DNA from: Bathynomus jamesi
Taxonomy: Eukaryota; Arthropoda; Malacostraca; Isopoda; Cirolanidae
Assembly (NCBI GenBank): GCA_023014485.1
Contig: JAJOZX010009481.1
Coordinates: 1-64,000 of the forward strand
Direction of reading: 5' to 3'
Length of the DNA stretch: 64,000 nt
Part shown: one piece after another, positions 21,531 through 33,153 of the stretch
Layout of the letters: each line of letters starts with the position of its first letter
Numbering within the stretch: position 1 is the stretch's first letter
Program-made: the position numbers and the translations under genes
The notes under the pieces: model-generated
Seen by the model: only the letters and a program-made list of their open reading frames with translations
What the model was told of the DNA's origin: nothing
Databases searched by the model: none

Positions 21531-22070
21531 AGGCACCTCCACAATCACCCATTGCTTCCCACCAATTTCAAAACTATCGATTCAGCATACCAACCAACCG
21601 ACCTCCGCATCCTCGAATCCCTATACATCCTTAGTACAAAACCAACCCTCAACGACTATAGTTCTACCTTCAACTTAAACATAGCTAAATAATTTCCTTT
21701 GAACCACCACTGAAAAGAAATCCGCTATCACTCCTCGGCTTCAAACATGGATACTTCAACATTCAACCATTCCCAACCTTTATACAATTAGATTATCCCC
21801 CCCCCCCCGCCCCACTCGTATAATAACCCGGTAAGACGTGTTTCAACTTTCGTATATTTTACCCATTATCTTGCCCCTCTACATTTCGTGTAACTTTTTA
21901 AAAATTATCTTAGGACTGCATGAGTATATTGTATAAAATCTTTTATTCACTATATTTGTCCACTTTTTTACTTTTCATTTTGGAGCACCGATGATGGAAA
22001 TTGAATTTCCGAAACGTCTGACTAATAAACATGAACCACCACCTCGTTCTCTTATTCCTTACTATACTGT
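21531..22070 (+). mobile_element. Penelope-like element, copy 2 (3' end)
   Basis: Opposite orientation to copy 1. At 21531-21692 the + strand encodes RHLHNHPLLPTNFKTIDSAY, TDLRILESLYILSTKPTLND and FNLNIAK-stop, nearly the same as copy 1. A similar 3' region, a poly-C stretch at 21798-21808 and a hammerhead-like block (21987-22020) follow. The pair may come from one inverted duplication or two insertions. Confidence 0.75.
21987..22020 (+). ncRNA. Hammerhead-like motif in Penelope-like copy 2
   Basis: CCGATGA followed by a GGAAATT/AATTTCC hairpin and GAAACGTC. The core has C instead of U at the second position of CUGAUGA, so it is probably inactive. Confidence 0.4.
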
Positions 22071-23060
22071 GTGTGTGTATATATATATAAAAATGAACAA
22101 TGAATAATTCTTGTATTCATATATTCTTATACTCATTTTAGCATATAGAGTCCAAACTCGCATAACGCTGACGCAAGTTCGGATAAATTTTTTATTTTCT
22201 TTCCCTTTTATTTTTGCTGAATAATTGATGAATTATTTTTTTTTAAATTACTTAATCATTTTTTTTAGATTCAACTTAATACTGTAATCTTGTTAAATTC
22301 TGCAATGTTCATCTCCTTTATACATTCTCTCTCCGTTGTAAAAGATGAAGTCATCTCTTGCTTAACATTTAATTTTAAATTTTAAGTATTTAATTTTTGC
22401 TCATATGCATGTTTAATTGTAATTTATAATAAAATGCATATTTCAATTTCCATTTTTAGTTAACTCGGCAGATCATAACATCAGATCTGTCAATATGCGG
22501 TTTAAAATAAAAATATGGCTTCATCTTCAAATATCTTGCTTATCTGTCTAGACATTGCTACAACTAAAATATTTACCTTTAAATATTTTGCAAAATAATT
22601 CAGCCTATTGAGAATAAAAAACAAAACGGCAGTATTAAATAATATGTAATGTCATTAAATATTAAGTACATAAAAACGTGTAGAATTTCTCCAGTGTTTA
22701 TTCTGATTCTGATTTGTCTGATCTGACTTAGAGGCTGAACATTACCCGTAACATTTTAGCAGTAAACTGCAGTAAGAGAATATCTTTGTCTTCTCCTTCG
22801 AGCCTTTCTCTCTTCAGAGAACTTAGTCTTAAAATAGAGAGAAATAAGTTCCCGATACGCTACAAGAAGAATCGGGGGAACCTTTAGAGAATTTAGTAAG
22901 CTTCACAGAATCCTCCGATCCACTAGAAGAAGAAATCGGAGAGTAGTATAAGAGAAACTACTGCGATTCCCTACACGGTACCAGCTACTCCAGAGTAACA
23001 AATCCGTTGCTGCCACCTAACCAGAACCCCCGTCAACTTTGAACCGCCCAAGGCCATAGA
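22071..23060. other. Unassigned AT-rich region
   Basis: No reading frame or element end is recognised. The GC content rises from 22750 to 23060, which includes GAAGAAGAAATCGGAGAG and CCGTTGCTGCCACCTAACC, and could belong to an LTR or a LINE leader, but I cannot show it. Confidence 0.3.
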
Positions 23061-23068
23061 CAGAGGGG

Positions 23069-23290
23069 TTAACATAATTTATATATAACTTTGTTTAATT
23101 TGTACGCAGAATTATAGTAATTTAACTTCGGCTTTTGTTTATATACTATATATAAGTACTCTATAATTCTGAGGTCTGTTTCATTTTGCAAAGTGGTTAA
23201 AACTGAGAAATTAATAAAGGGATGGTTGTTACTTTTGCAATGTTTACGGATTGAGGATTTCGTTGGTTTACCGTTTTTATTCAGGAAGGA
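23069..23290 (-). pseudogene. Penelope-like GIY-YIG C-terminus (second family)
   Basis: Minus strand: GKPTKSSIRKHCKSNNHPF, ETDLRIIEYLYIVYKQKPKL, NYYNSAYKLNK. The H-C-x5-H-P-F, E-Y-L-Y-I and K-P-x-L-N motifs correspond to those at 20540 but differ enough to be another family. It abuts a LINE in the same orientation. Confidence 0.7.
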
Positions 23291-24301
23291 GGGGACAAGG
23301 GCGAATGCTCGCAAAAGCGCCCCTTCCCCTCACATAGAAGGGAGGGGGAGGAGTTGACTGGTTGAGTAGACGAAAGATTGAAAATATCGATAAACCGTTG
23401 CGTTAGAGAGTTGGACAGAAAAGGAATGAAAAGTGTAGAAAGTTTGGTGCTGCCTGCTCTCCTTAAAGGAAGAGGCATGCAGCTAGAGAGTTCTGAAGAG
23501 CAATGTCCGTTATAATGGCGATAGTAAAGAGAGTGAGGGACTGAAGACGGTCAGCAAGAGGCGGGGAAATGATGAGACGAAAAGCCTTTGATTCCACCCG
23601 GTCAAGTAAAGCTGTGTGGGTTGAACCACCCCTCACATGAGAAGCATACTCCGTACAGGGGCGAACAAGACCCCTGTACAGAGACAGGAACCGAGTGGGG
23701 GTGAAGAAACCGCGGAGGCGGTACAGCACACCAAACCTCTTAGAAGCTCTTTTGGAAAGAGAGAATATGTGATCTTTCCAGCGAAGATCGCAAAAAAGGA
23801 AACGCCAAGAATGTTAAGAGAAGAGGAAGGATTGAGTTGTCTGTTGTTGAAGTGTCTGATAGTCGTGTGGAAGATTGTGACGAGTAGAGAGATGGAGCAA
23901 CCGAGCTTTTGAGACATTGAAAGTTACGAGGTTTTCTCTGCCCCAATCAGATACAGCAAAAATAGCAGAGGTCGGGTGTCCCATAGCCGCCCCCCGCAAA
24001 TCATGGAGTGACTGCTGTGAGGGACACTCTGGGAAGCAGGTGAAGTAGTGAAGAGTGGAATCATCGGCATAGTAGTGAATAGGACAGGAAGTGCGAATTA
24101 AAAGATCATTAATAAATAAAAGCAAAAAGGTAGTGATAGGACAGAACCCTGAGGAACACCACTGTTAATAGCTTGAGAAGAACAGTGGCCATCTACAACC
24201 ACAGCTATAGATCGGCCAGAAAGGAAATCAAAGATGAAGGCACCGATAGAAGGATAGAAACCGAAGGAGGGCAGTTTGGAAATTAAAGATGTGTGCCACA
24301 C
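23290..24301 (-). pseudogene. Jockey-like LINE reverse transcriptase, degenerate
   Basis: Minus strand, 5' to 3': SLISKLPSFGFYPSIGAFI, FLSGRSIAVVVDG, SGVPQGSVLSLP, INDLL, CPIHYYADDSTLHYFTC (catalytic YADD near 24070), NVSKARLLHLS, LNILGVSFF, RFLSLYRGLVRPCTEYASHV, GGSTHTALLDRVESKAFRLI and LADRLQSLTL. The upstream part of the same LINE continues at 24535-24690, beyond an insertion. Several frame changes make it inactive. Confidence 0.85.
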
Positions 24302-24324
24302 TCTATCCTCCCGAATATATATTA

Positions 24325-24414
<90 letters not shown>

Positions 24415-24534
24415 AACGTACGGCCACATACGCAGTGTCCTCCTTTTTTTGGAAATTTGGAAATGGCCACCCTAAGGACAGAGTGCTCAAAAGGCGGACT
24501 GTCCGCCTAAAGCCGGACGTCTGGCCACCCTAGC
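24302..24534. repeat. (TA)n tract and unassigned insertion splitting the LINE
   Basis: A (TA)n run (24325-24412) followed by ~110 bases containing GGCCACCCTAAGGACAG and an inverted CCGGACGTCTGGCCACCCTA, suggestive of a small MITE. It separates two LINE parts that were once contiguous. Confidence 0.6.
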
Positions 24535-24690
24535 CTCCATGCCCAAGAAAATCACCTCCATGATGCGCACAGCACACTCGGAAGGGCCCCGGCCACGAAA
24601 GCAGTAATCATTCCATAGGAAATCACAGAAGTACTGCCTAAGGGCCTTCCAATCAGGGGCGCCGAAGTGCCTTAATTAATGGTAAAGAAG
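24535..24690 (-). pseudogene. Upstream part of the jockey-like LINE
   Basis: The minus strand encodes DWKALRQYFCDFLWNDYCF followed by SECAVRIMEVIFLGME, the linker between endonuclease and reverse transcriptase in jockey-group LINEs (W-x2-LR...W-x-D-YCF...GME). It is in the same orientation as 23290-24301. Confidence 0.65.
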
Positions 24691-24786
24691 TGTCTCTCAT
24701 ATTAAATTTTTATAATGTCAACGTGGGTGTTCATCATGCTTTTTATCCTTAAATGTCAGTTCCCGAACAACACCCCTTTCTCTACA

Positions 24787-24791
<5 letters not shown>

Positions 24792-24835
<44 letters not shown>

Positions 24836-24842
24836 CACACAC
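24792..24842. repeat. (CA)n microsatellite
   Basis: About 24 CA units with one AA interruption near 24834. Confidence 0.95.
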
Positions 24843-24845
24843 AAT

Positions 24846-25535
24846 AGTACGCCCCACCTGGAATACTGCGTTCAGTTCTGGTCCCCATATTTACGATAGG
24901 ACATAGAATGGAGAGAGTGCAACGACGGACTACCAAGATGATTCCCAGACTTAGAAACAAATTTTTTGCTGCCCGTTTACAAGCGTTAAATTTCTCACTT
25001 GTAAAATGGCGTATTCGAGGAGATTTAATCCAGGTGTGTAAACTGATTAAACGTTTTGATAATGTCGACGCCGAAAAATATTTCGCCTTCAAAAATGCTG
25101 ATAGAACTCGCGGTAATGGTCTCAAATTAGTGGGTAAACATTTTAATTCTAATGAAGCTAAACATTTTTACCTCAATCGTATAGTTAATTCGTGGAATGA
25201 ATTGCCAGCCAGCGTAGTTCAAAGTAATTCGATCGAATCGTTTTAAATGAGACTAGATGCTTATCTTGCTTTAAACCCTCAGTTGGAAGCATTTGTTTGC
25301 CTGTAGAAGTATCGTAGAATTTTCCCTCTGATTCCCTCCTCTTTACTTTAAAATGTTTACTTTATCTTTAAATTCCTTTCCTTCCTTTCAACCTCTTTTC
25401 TCCTTTTTGCTTTAAAACTTTAACTCGTCTTTAAATTTTCTTCTTTTAACCTTTCTTCTTAAACAGAGAGCCTCGTAGGGACCAGCTGATGTGTTGCTGT
25501 TCGGTGTCCTTTGTATTCCTTTGTAAATACACTGT
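24846..25535 (+). pseudogene. CR1-like LINE, 3' end
   Basis: Open frame: PHLEYCVQFWSPYLR, MERVQRRTTKMIPRLRN, FSLVKWRIRGDLIQVCKLI, HFYLNRIVNSWNELPASVV and a final MRLDAYL after a stop. This is the reverse transcriptase C-terminus of a CR1-like LINE, 5' truncated at a (CA)n tract. The 3' UTR contains GTAGGGACCAGCTGATGTGT. It differs from the 17415/43590 family by many residues. Confidence 0.85.
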
Positions 25536-27190
25536 CGCAAAAAGTGGCTCTTTTTTCACCGTGTCCAAGAAAACCACAATGAAAAGATAATAATAAACCT
25601 TTATATTGTCCTTAAAATGAGAGGTAGTTTATTTAAATTGGATGAGTTGTCTTTTTATAAATTAAGCTTGAAAAGTTGTTAAAAAATAGTTAACAATACG
25701 AAAGTAGAACAAATTGCTAAAGTCATGTAACTGAATAGCGATTTTATGGATACCTTTGGAGATCACTCGTCGATTCTGGGTAAGCCTAAGTTTGGCTCGT
25801 TGGTGCATTGTTATGGGTTGTAGAGGGCTTGGCTTAGCGAGCTAATAAGTGAAGTACGCCTAGGCCTAGACGATATTACCGTTGCGGCAATCAGTTTTGA
25901 TTTGGCAGTGAGCTAAAGAAGTTTGCTAATTCTGTTATTTCGTGTGAATTGTTACGACACGTTTAACTGACGAAGACGAAATTTGTATCAAACTTCTTCA
26001 CGAGGAAAAAGGTTTTGGTTATTAAAGAATAGTAAAATAGTATCCTCATCCATCGACATTAGTTCGTGCGTAGTGTGTCGAGTTTGTTGGAAAGAAATTC
26101 TTGTATCAGGAACACGAAAGATGGGAAGTGGACGACCGCTTACAGCAAGGACTTTGCAAACATTGAATCTGTGAGTGAACTTATTCGCACTCAAGAGAAC
26201 AATCCCCTTTCAAGTTTGAGTCACGGAGAACTGCTAATCGCATCGCCATTAGAAAAAATGTTCAATGCATTCAACCGCGAAGAAAGACCTTTGTCCAAAA
26301 ACATTTAAGCGTTTCCAAGTGGGACGCATATCTGAACAGCCCAAAATAAAACGTGTACAATGTTCCCATTGATTGCTTCGCCGTTTTATATCAAACAAGG
26401 TTACCTGACCCGGCTTTGCCCGGGTTAAGGTTAGGTACCCCCCGGGTACCTAACCCTAACGGCATAACCCCGTCCCCCATGGCTAAACTACAGAAAGAAC
26501 GCAGCCGTGAAAATTTTGAGCTTCACATTGTGTCAAGATTTCTGAATCTGATCATTTCTGAATTTTTTCTCACAATTTTTTCTCATAATTTCTGAAAGTG
26601 TGAAGGACGGACAGACGGACAGCTCTCTTATTATATTATAGATAACAACGTATTTCTCATTCGGTTCACGATTGAACAAATTCAAATATGCAAAACGATA
26701 GAGTGTACACTAACATAAGAAAGAAAAAACAACGTACCAACGTACCTCCTCCTTGAGGGACATCACTTCAGTCAGTCTGTGATGGTTCCTGTTGGTGTTT
26801 GTTTTGGGAAAAGCATCCATCGTTTTTGTCACTAAAGGTGTTAAAATTGATTCAGAACCTAACTGTGACGATATCGTGAGTAAGATTTTGCCTGAAATTG
26901 AAAATTACGGTGAGAATTAAATTTTTCAACAAGATTGCGCTCCGTCTCATCGCGTCGGTTCTGGCACCTCATCACATGCAAGAACATTGTCCCAATTTCA
27001 TCACGCAACAGGAGTGCCACCAAATAATCTGCATTTAAATTCAGTTGACTCCAGTATTTCATATGGGGACGTTTAGTTGAAAAAATTTATGGACAAAATA
27101 TTCAAGATTTCAATCAACTTCGAGAGTGCATTTTAACAGCATGGAATGAGCTCGATCAAGACACCATTTCTACAGCAGTGCGCTGTGTGT
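25536..27190 (+). mobile_element. Degenerate mariner-superfamily element
   Basis: The + strand carries an N-terminal part (25960-26310) with LTDEDEICIKLLHEEKGFG, GSGRPLTARTLQT, VSELIRTQENNPL and KTFKRF. After an inserted stretch (26345-26645), the C-terminal part (26770-27185) has VPVGVCFGKSI, WGRLVEKIYGQNIQDFNQLR and ILTAWNELDQDTIS. The inserted piece, with GACCCGGCTTTGCCCGGGTT and a GACGGACAGACGGACAG tail, is another repeat. Many stops; inactive. Confidence 0.75.
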
Positions 27191-27225
27191 GTGTGTGTGT
27201 GTGTGTATATTATATATTATATAAT

Positions 27226-27293
<68 letters not shown>
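27186..27293. repeat. (GT)n/(TA)n microsatellite
   Basis: GT repeat to 27207, then TA repeats to the Tc1 terminus. Confidence 0.95.
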
Positions 27294-27297
<4 letters not shown>

Positions 27298-28226
27298 GGG
27301 GTTAGACAAAATAATGGAAACACTCGCATTTTCGGTGCTGTATTTTCTGATATAATTAATGGCGTTATATAATTTACTAAATTCATACGTAAATGCGTAT
27401 AATATCGAGAACATCATCTATTTTAGTATGCTGATATTGGTATTTCCTGTTCTTGTAGAATAAATAAAAATATGGCGGTTGGAAAAGATTGCACTGACTG
27501 TGAAAGAGGCATAATAGTAGGAGCCATTTTGGTTGGCATCTCAATATTAAAAATCGCGTAATTGCCCCCTGTATCTCGATGAATAGTCGTCAAGGTTATG
27601 AATACATGGAAGAAAATGAAAAAAAATTACATCAAATAAGGAATATGGTGGGCGTAAAGCAACCCTGACAGAATGTGAGAGAAGAACCTTATTACAAACC
27701 ATAAAGTATGAACCACAAAGACTGTCGCTTCAGACTTCGTTCATAACTAAAGAAGAGAGTGCAAAAAGCAGTATCAGTCAAAATGATGTTATAAGAATTG
27801 TATTAAAGCCCCTCATAACACCAACCAGGGCAAAAACTCGAATGAGGTTGGAGTTGGAGATAATAATAGGAACGTTATTATGCTTATGTGGTGTAGTTTT
27901 TCCCCATTTCTTTCAATGTATTCACAACATTGGGGACTGTTCCTCGAGATACAGGGGGCAATTGCGCCATTTTTAATATTGAGACACTAACCAAATGGGT
28001 TCCTATTGTTTTTGCCTCTTTCACAATCAACGCCATCTTTTCCAATCGCCATATTTTTACTTATTCTACAAGAACAGGAAATACCAATATCAGCCTATTA
28101 AAATAGATGATGTTCTCGATATTATATGCATTTACGTATGAATTTAGTAAATTATATAACGCCATTAATTATACCAGAAAATACAGCACCGAAAATTCGA
28201 GTGTTTCCATTATTTTGTCTAACCCC

Positions 28227-28228
<2 letters not shown>
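27294..28228 (+). mobile_element. Tc1-like element with ~200-bp inverted repeats, internally deleted
   Basis: CAGAGGGGTTAGACAAAATA and its inverted partner (TATTTTGTCTAACCCCTG) border it. The repeats extend about 190 bases. Between them the + strand retains the start of a Tc1 transposase (MAVGKDCTDCERGIIVGAI, then VSR...VMNTWKK), with stops. The catalytic domain is deleted, making a 935-bp non-autonomous copy. Confidence 0.85.
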
Positions 28229-28291
<63 letters not shown>

Positions 28292-28768
28292 TTATTATTC
28301 ATAAACTTCAGTTTTTATAAGCGAATGTCTTCGTACGACACTAATGAATTAATTTATATCATTTTGAAAGACGGACTAAAAAAAAAAAAAAAAAAAAAAA
28401 AAAATGTTTTTTTTTCTTTATTGCAATTTTTGGCATCTCATCTTCGCTGCCAAATGTACGATATTTGTTGGTCAGTTGCGCGAATGTATTCTCGATGTAA
28501 ATATGTATCGTTTAATGATCTATTTAGATATGTAGGTCCTGATTTGGTTAAGGTTTGCTTCCGTTAGATTAGATTAAATTAGGGATTACTTCTCTATTTA
28601 TTAGATTAACAAAAAACACCCTTTGGGCCCTCAATTACGCCCGAAACCCTTATCACAGCCTTCTCGTTCCGATGGCACTAAGGTTAGGTTAATTAATTTT
28701 TTAGATACATGGATTTAAAAAGTCGGTACCTCACTTATGTGGAGATGAGCGCGCGCGCGCGCACACAC

Positions 28769-28805
<37 letters not shown>

Positions 28806-28933
28806 GTAAGCAAGCGTGCACCTATTGAACTCGGGAGTGAACACACTGCCTGCTCTACGATATGAATATGACGAGCTATGACTGCAAATATTTGACATGT
28901 CGGGAGTATGTTATAAGTTAGTATATTAATTCA

Positions 28934-28968
<35 letters not shown>

Positions 28969-29146
28969 CAGAGCCGGCCGGCAAACGCAGACGTAGAAAA
29001 CGAGGCAATTAAAACTTCATCAAATGTCGGATACAGGGCCTCCTCTAGACCCCCCCCCCTTACCGACAAAAACCGTTTTCATTTCGTTGGAAGCAAGCAA
29101 GCTAGAATGCTAGTGAAGAAAGAAAAGAGGAGTGTATATATATATG

Positions 29147-29183
<37 letters not shown>

Positions 29184-29321
29184 AATTTAAGTGAACAGAA
29201 TAGATTTGAGAATTGGTGATGGATGTTTGGAAGTAAATTGAAATTTCTGAACGTTGTTAATTTGTTTGCATTAGTAAATTAAAAATGCTTTTCTCTCCAC
29301 TATTTATATCTATCTAATATA
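28229..29321. other. Simple repeats and unassigned DNA
   Basis: Contains (GT)n/(TA)n at 28229-28288, poly-A at 28379-28404, (GC)n/(CA)n/(GT)n at 28749-28803, (TA)n at 28938-28967, a poly-C run near 29050 and (CA)n at 29151-29181. A TTAGGTTAGG-type word is at 28680. No gene or clear element end. Confidence 0.6.
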
Positions 29322-29395
29322 CAGGGTGGCCCAAAAGTTTGTTGCCCCGAAAAAAGTTTAAAATGCATCGGGCAACAGACTTTTGGGCCACCCTG
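29322..29395. mobile_element. 74-bp palindromic mariner-type MITE
   Basis: CAGGGTGGCCCAAAAGTTTG followed by TTGCCCCGA pairs with TCGGGCAACAGACTTTTGGG and CCACCCTG. The terminal repeats take up nearly the whole element, leaving about 16 bases between arms. It lies next to TA. Confidence 0.85.
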
Positions 29396-29431
29396 TGTAT
29401 ATATATATAATATATATATATATACATTTAA

Positions 29432-29654
29432 CTGCAAACACGCAGTATAATTAACGTAAAGAACGACGCTTGTATAGGAGATATTCCGCGCAAGACGAGA
29501 GAGAGAGAGAGAACGAAACAAATGAAAAATGAGGTAACCACCCGGGAATCGAACCCGGGATCTTCCGATTGCCGGTCAGATATGATAACCACTACACCAT
29601 GGGCCTCACTCTCGTCTTGCGCGGAATATCTCCTATACAAGCGTCGTTCTTTAC

Positions 29655-29655
<1 letters not shown>
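29432..29655 (-). repeat. tRNA-derived SINE (type A), copy 2, with inverted flanks
   Basis: The tRNA-like head is at 29531-29609 on the minus strand: A-box TGGTGTAGTGGTTATCA and an intact B box GGTTCGATTCC. The tail (TCTCGTCTTGCGCGGAATAT on minus) is also present inverted beyond the head at 29610-29655, so ~45-base arms (29457-29501 and 29610-29655) surround the tRNA-like part. A usual tRNA gene would not have these flanks, and the loop lacks U33. Confidence 0.75.
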
Positions 29656-29659
<4 letters not shown>

Positions 29660-29685
<26 letters not shown>

Positions 29686-29866
29686 AGTGGTGCTTATAAG
29701 TATTCGTACAAAGAAATATTTGTTATAGTCGTCCTTATCTTTTTGTGCCATGCATAGGATAGTTATGAAAAGTTTACTATTCCTTTGTGAAAATTTAACT
29801 ATACTATCAGTACAGTAGTTGGATGAATATAACTGAAATATTTCTCTGCGAATACTTATCAGCGCC

Positions 29867-29950
<84 letters not shown>
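29660..29950. repeat. (TA)n tracts between elements
   Basis: TA runs at 29656-29685 and 29868-29945 with ~180 bases of unassigned sequence between them; the long TA tract is the landing site of the transposon at 29953. Confidence 0.9.
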
Positions 29951-30797
29951 TAAGGTGGTCCAAAAAAATGAAAATGAAAAATATATTTCTCCTGAAATTT
30001 GTTCATATTCCATAAACAGTAATGATATTAAAATAAAAAACTGGATATATTTGTGCATATTTAGAGGTGGCGCAACTCGAAGCCTTAGTATCATTGTACA
30101 CCAATGTACAGTAGGTAGTGTATTATGCTCAGGTCGAATATTGAAAAACTTGGAATTTCAAGATTATCAGTATGTATTCCTATGTAAAATTGAATTTTAA
30201 GAGGGGTCCGTCTTCTGCAACCTTTGCGAAAAATCGCATTTAAGTGTTCAAATAGCACTTTTTTGTTGAAAAATGGGATTTTTGGCCAATTTCAAAGACT
30301 TGGTAGCCTCAAATGACCTTCATATGTTCCATATTGTTCACATACACCCTTAAGCATTTCTAGGGGCAAGCTTGGACCCATTTAAGATCAGCCAAAGTGG
30401 TTCATAACCCCTAAAATAACCTAAATCACCCAAAATGGCCCAAAGCTAAGGAATTGTATTTTTTAGTCTCCTATACACCACATTTCGCGGCTGTTCTCTT
30501 CATCAGGCAGAATCTTTTTGTTGTTCTTTCTTGGTCTTACATTTTCTTTTTTTTAGAAACGCCTCCACCAATTTTATTTATTTTCTTTTCGGCAATCATT
30601 GAGTGTGATGGTAGCTGCCCCCACCTTTCCGCAAGCTGCTGTGACGTTCAACCTTTTTTTTGCAATTGCAATTCTTCTTTAATATTTGTATAAGTCCCTC
30701 CTCCACCCCCAGCTTGTAATAATATGCTGGTCAACTGAATGTTTGAGATTTTTTCTTCTGAAAGCATCTTGATTTGTCTAGCAGGTCTTGTAGAGAT

Positions 30798-33153
30798 CTA
30801 AAACATGTTCATAATGTCTTGCTTTGACTTGCAAACTGGAAACAATTTTCTGTGATCGGTCCTAGCACGAACAAAACCATCTCTTCTCTCTTGCCCATAC
30901 ACTGCATGAGCTGCAGCTGAAACTTCCTGGACTGCTCTTTCACAGCTTTGAATGTGAACTGAGAAGTTCTCAACTTCAAGTGGAGACCTGAGAAGCTCCT
31001 CAACTTCTCCTCTTGACATCTTACAAGTGAAGAGTGGCTCATACAGTTTCTCCTTATCCCAATTAATCAGAGTAATTGGAGAAGTGGCATCAAAATTCAG
31101 TTTAGGGTTTCTATGGGTTTTCAGACTCTTGTCTCCATACTCAGACTTATCTCTGATCTTCTTAATCATCTCAACCCACCAATGCCCTCTCCTCATCCTC
31201 ACTGCACAGGAGAGGGGCAATGAGGTTCTCACTGAGAGCATGATATGCTCCACGAACTATCACATGAGTGATTATGTTCCTGACTTCAGAGGTCTGGCTT
31301 CTCAGCAGTCCCACAGCGGTCACAATAAGGTGAGGTCCATACCTCATGTGGTGCTTCACCTTGATCTCAAAATACATCTTGAAGTAGAAGTCCAGGCAGA
31401 ACTTCAGCAGCACCTCCAGCTTCTTCAACACCTCCCCCTTCAGACCATGCTGCCTCATCCACAGCATCAACAGAGCCTAACCTGTAGTCAGCCAGCGTGA
31501 CTGATTCAGTGGGCCACACTTCAGACCAGCAACTTCCTTGCTCAAATCTCCTGTTTTGAGAGCTTTGATCAGTAGGTAGCAGTTCTTCTGGTCACTGCTA
31601 AGGTTCTGTACAATGTCTTCTGGCAGTTCAATTATATCTTCTTCTCCTGGCAGAGCCTTGAAGCTAAAGTTGACAGGTATGTCATTGATCTTCTCCAAAA
31701 GTTTTCCTATTGGGCCACTGAACCCAGACTTGTGCGTGTAGGGACCATCAAGCTTGATGATCATGTGCTTGAGGCTGAGTTCATTAATATGCAACTGGCA
31801 TATCAGGCAGTGACACTTGTGACCTAGCAGTCTCTCCAAGTGAGTGATTGCTCCTCCATCAGGTCCTGTGTTTGTGTTGGTGGAGTCGCCACGAAGGACC
31901 ACAATAGTATTTTTAGCACCATGTGCACTAATCCACTCAGAGCCTGAGCTATCTTCAGTGCAGGTTTCTCATTTCCTTCAGGTTCTTCTGGTGTACAATG
32001 GAAGAGATACTTCCCCTCAGGTTCCCAGGTAACACTATAGTGCTCTTCAGTTGTAATATCAGGATGGAAGCGGCCAGTTTCTTCATTGTACCTCATGATC
32101 TTCGTCTTCTTATCTTGTTTTCCATCAAAGAAAATCCCCTTGATCTCCTCTCCCTCTGTCCTTTTCTCCAGGGCCTCCACCGAGGCACCTATTACGGACT
32201 CCTTGCCCCTCCACATCTTCATCCTGTCAACAGCTAGATATGCCTTATCAGCAGATAGATGGCCAGCTTTGATGAGATCTTGCAAGAAACCAGTTGCAAT
32301 GGCTGCTGCAGGAGTGTTTGCCACCTTGAACCTGACTGCAGCCGCAGCAGTGCTTGAGATATCCATGTAGTTCCTCCTGGCAGAGGTGGAGACTTTGCCA
32401 GTGTTGACACTGGAGCTTGTGCCTGGTGCAGTACTGGAAAAATCTGTGTCAGCAGTATGAGTTGCTCTGCCTGGAGACTCCTGCAAGGAAGTCACCTCAT
32501 CATCACCATCATTAGCTCTAAGCAGTAGCTCCTTTTCTTTTTCTTTTTTTCTGTTTCTCTTCACAGCTGCCTTCTGTTCTTCCTCCTTCCTCTGAGCAGC
32601 CTTCACCTGCTTCACTGTTTCCTTCACATCAGCAGATGCCATCCGGAAGCCATAAACTTCTGAGGTTTTGATCCTCTGGTAATGGAGCCACTCTAGCTCC
32701 AGCTTTGGAATCTTCTGAGGCAGAGGACAGTCACAGTTGACATGAACTCTAGTAGCACAGCCAGAGCAGCCAGATGCTTCAGTTCCACAGAGTGATATCA
32801 TGTCTGCAGGTTATGTCAAACAATGTATCAAGTTCAGATATTTTCTTCTCTCTCTTTGCAGCCTTCACTCTACCATTCACTAGGTCAATCATTTCATTCC
32901 ACCTGACAAGAATCTTCCTGGCAATGGATCTTTCTTGAATGATCACAGGAGTAGTGAACTTGGCATTGCTTTTGCGCCACTGTGCCAGTACCAATGATGC
33001 CAAGTCCTTAGCCAAATCTTGCAGAGGGTACTGCGCTCTCTTCATATCATCCAGAAGCAGCAGCTTTTCCTGGATGAGGATTCCTCTGAAACACAGCTCT
33101 CCAGGTTGGAACTTCTGTGGGAAATAACTGCTTGCCTGGACCCACCAGATCAC
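30798..33153 (-). pseudogene. Transposase-like protein of element 1, broken
   Basis: Minus strand fragments in order. 32779-33153 (N-terminus: LAKDLASLVLAQWRKSN, HDITL). 31824-32801 carries a Cys-rich CGTEASGCSGCATRVHVNC, a Lys/Glu-rich coiled-coil-like stretch and EIKGIFFDGKQDKKT. 31477-31902 has LRGDSTNTNTGPDGGAITHL, CLICQLHINELSLKHM, SGPIGKLLEK and QSRWLTTG. 31171-31470 follows, then 30798-31253 with SVHIQSCERAVQEVSAAAH and RDGFVRARTDHRKLFP. FFDG and GDST are candidate catalytic Asp motifs of an RNase-H-like fold (inference). At least four frame changes separate the fragments. Confidence 0.75.

Noticed and set aside
29531..29609. A functional tRNA gene
   Set aside because: A and B boxes are present, but U33 is lost, acceptor pairing is weak, and the segment is part of a repeated SINE with a common tail.
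30454..30693. A 79-codon frame on the + strand
   Set aside because: Pyrimidine-rich, no domain, in the 3' region of transposon 1.
31824..32801. A host protein gene with a Cys-rich domain and coiled coil
   Set aside because: It lies within terminal repeats flanked by TA and matches the gene of a second transposon at 36786-38926.
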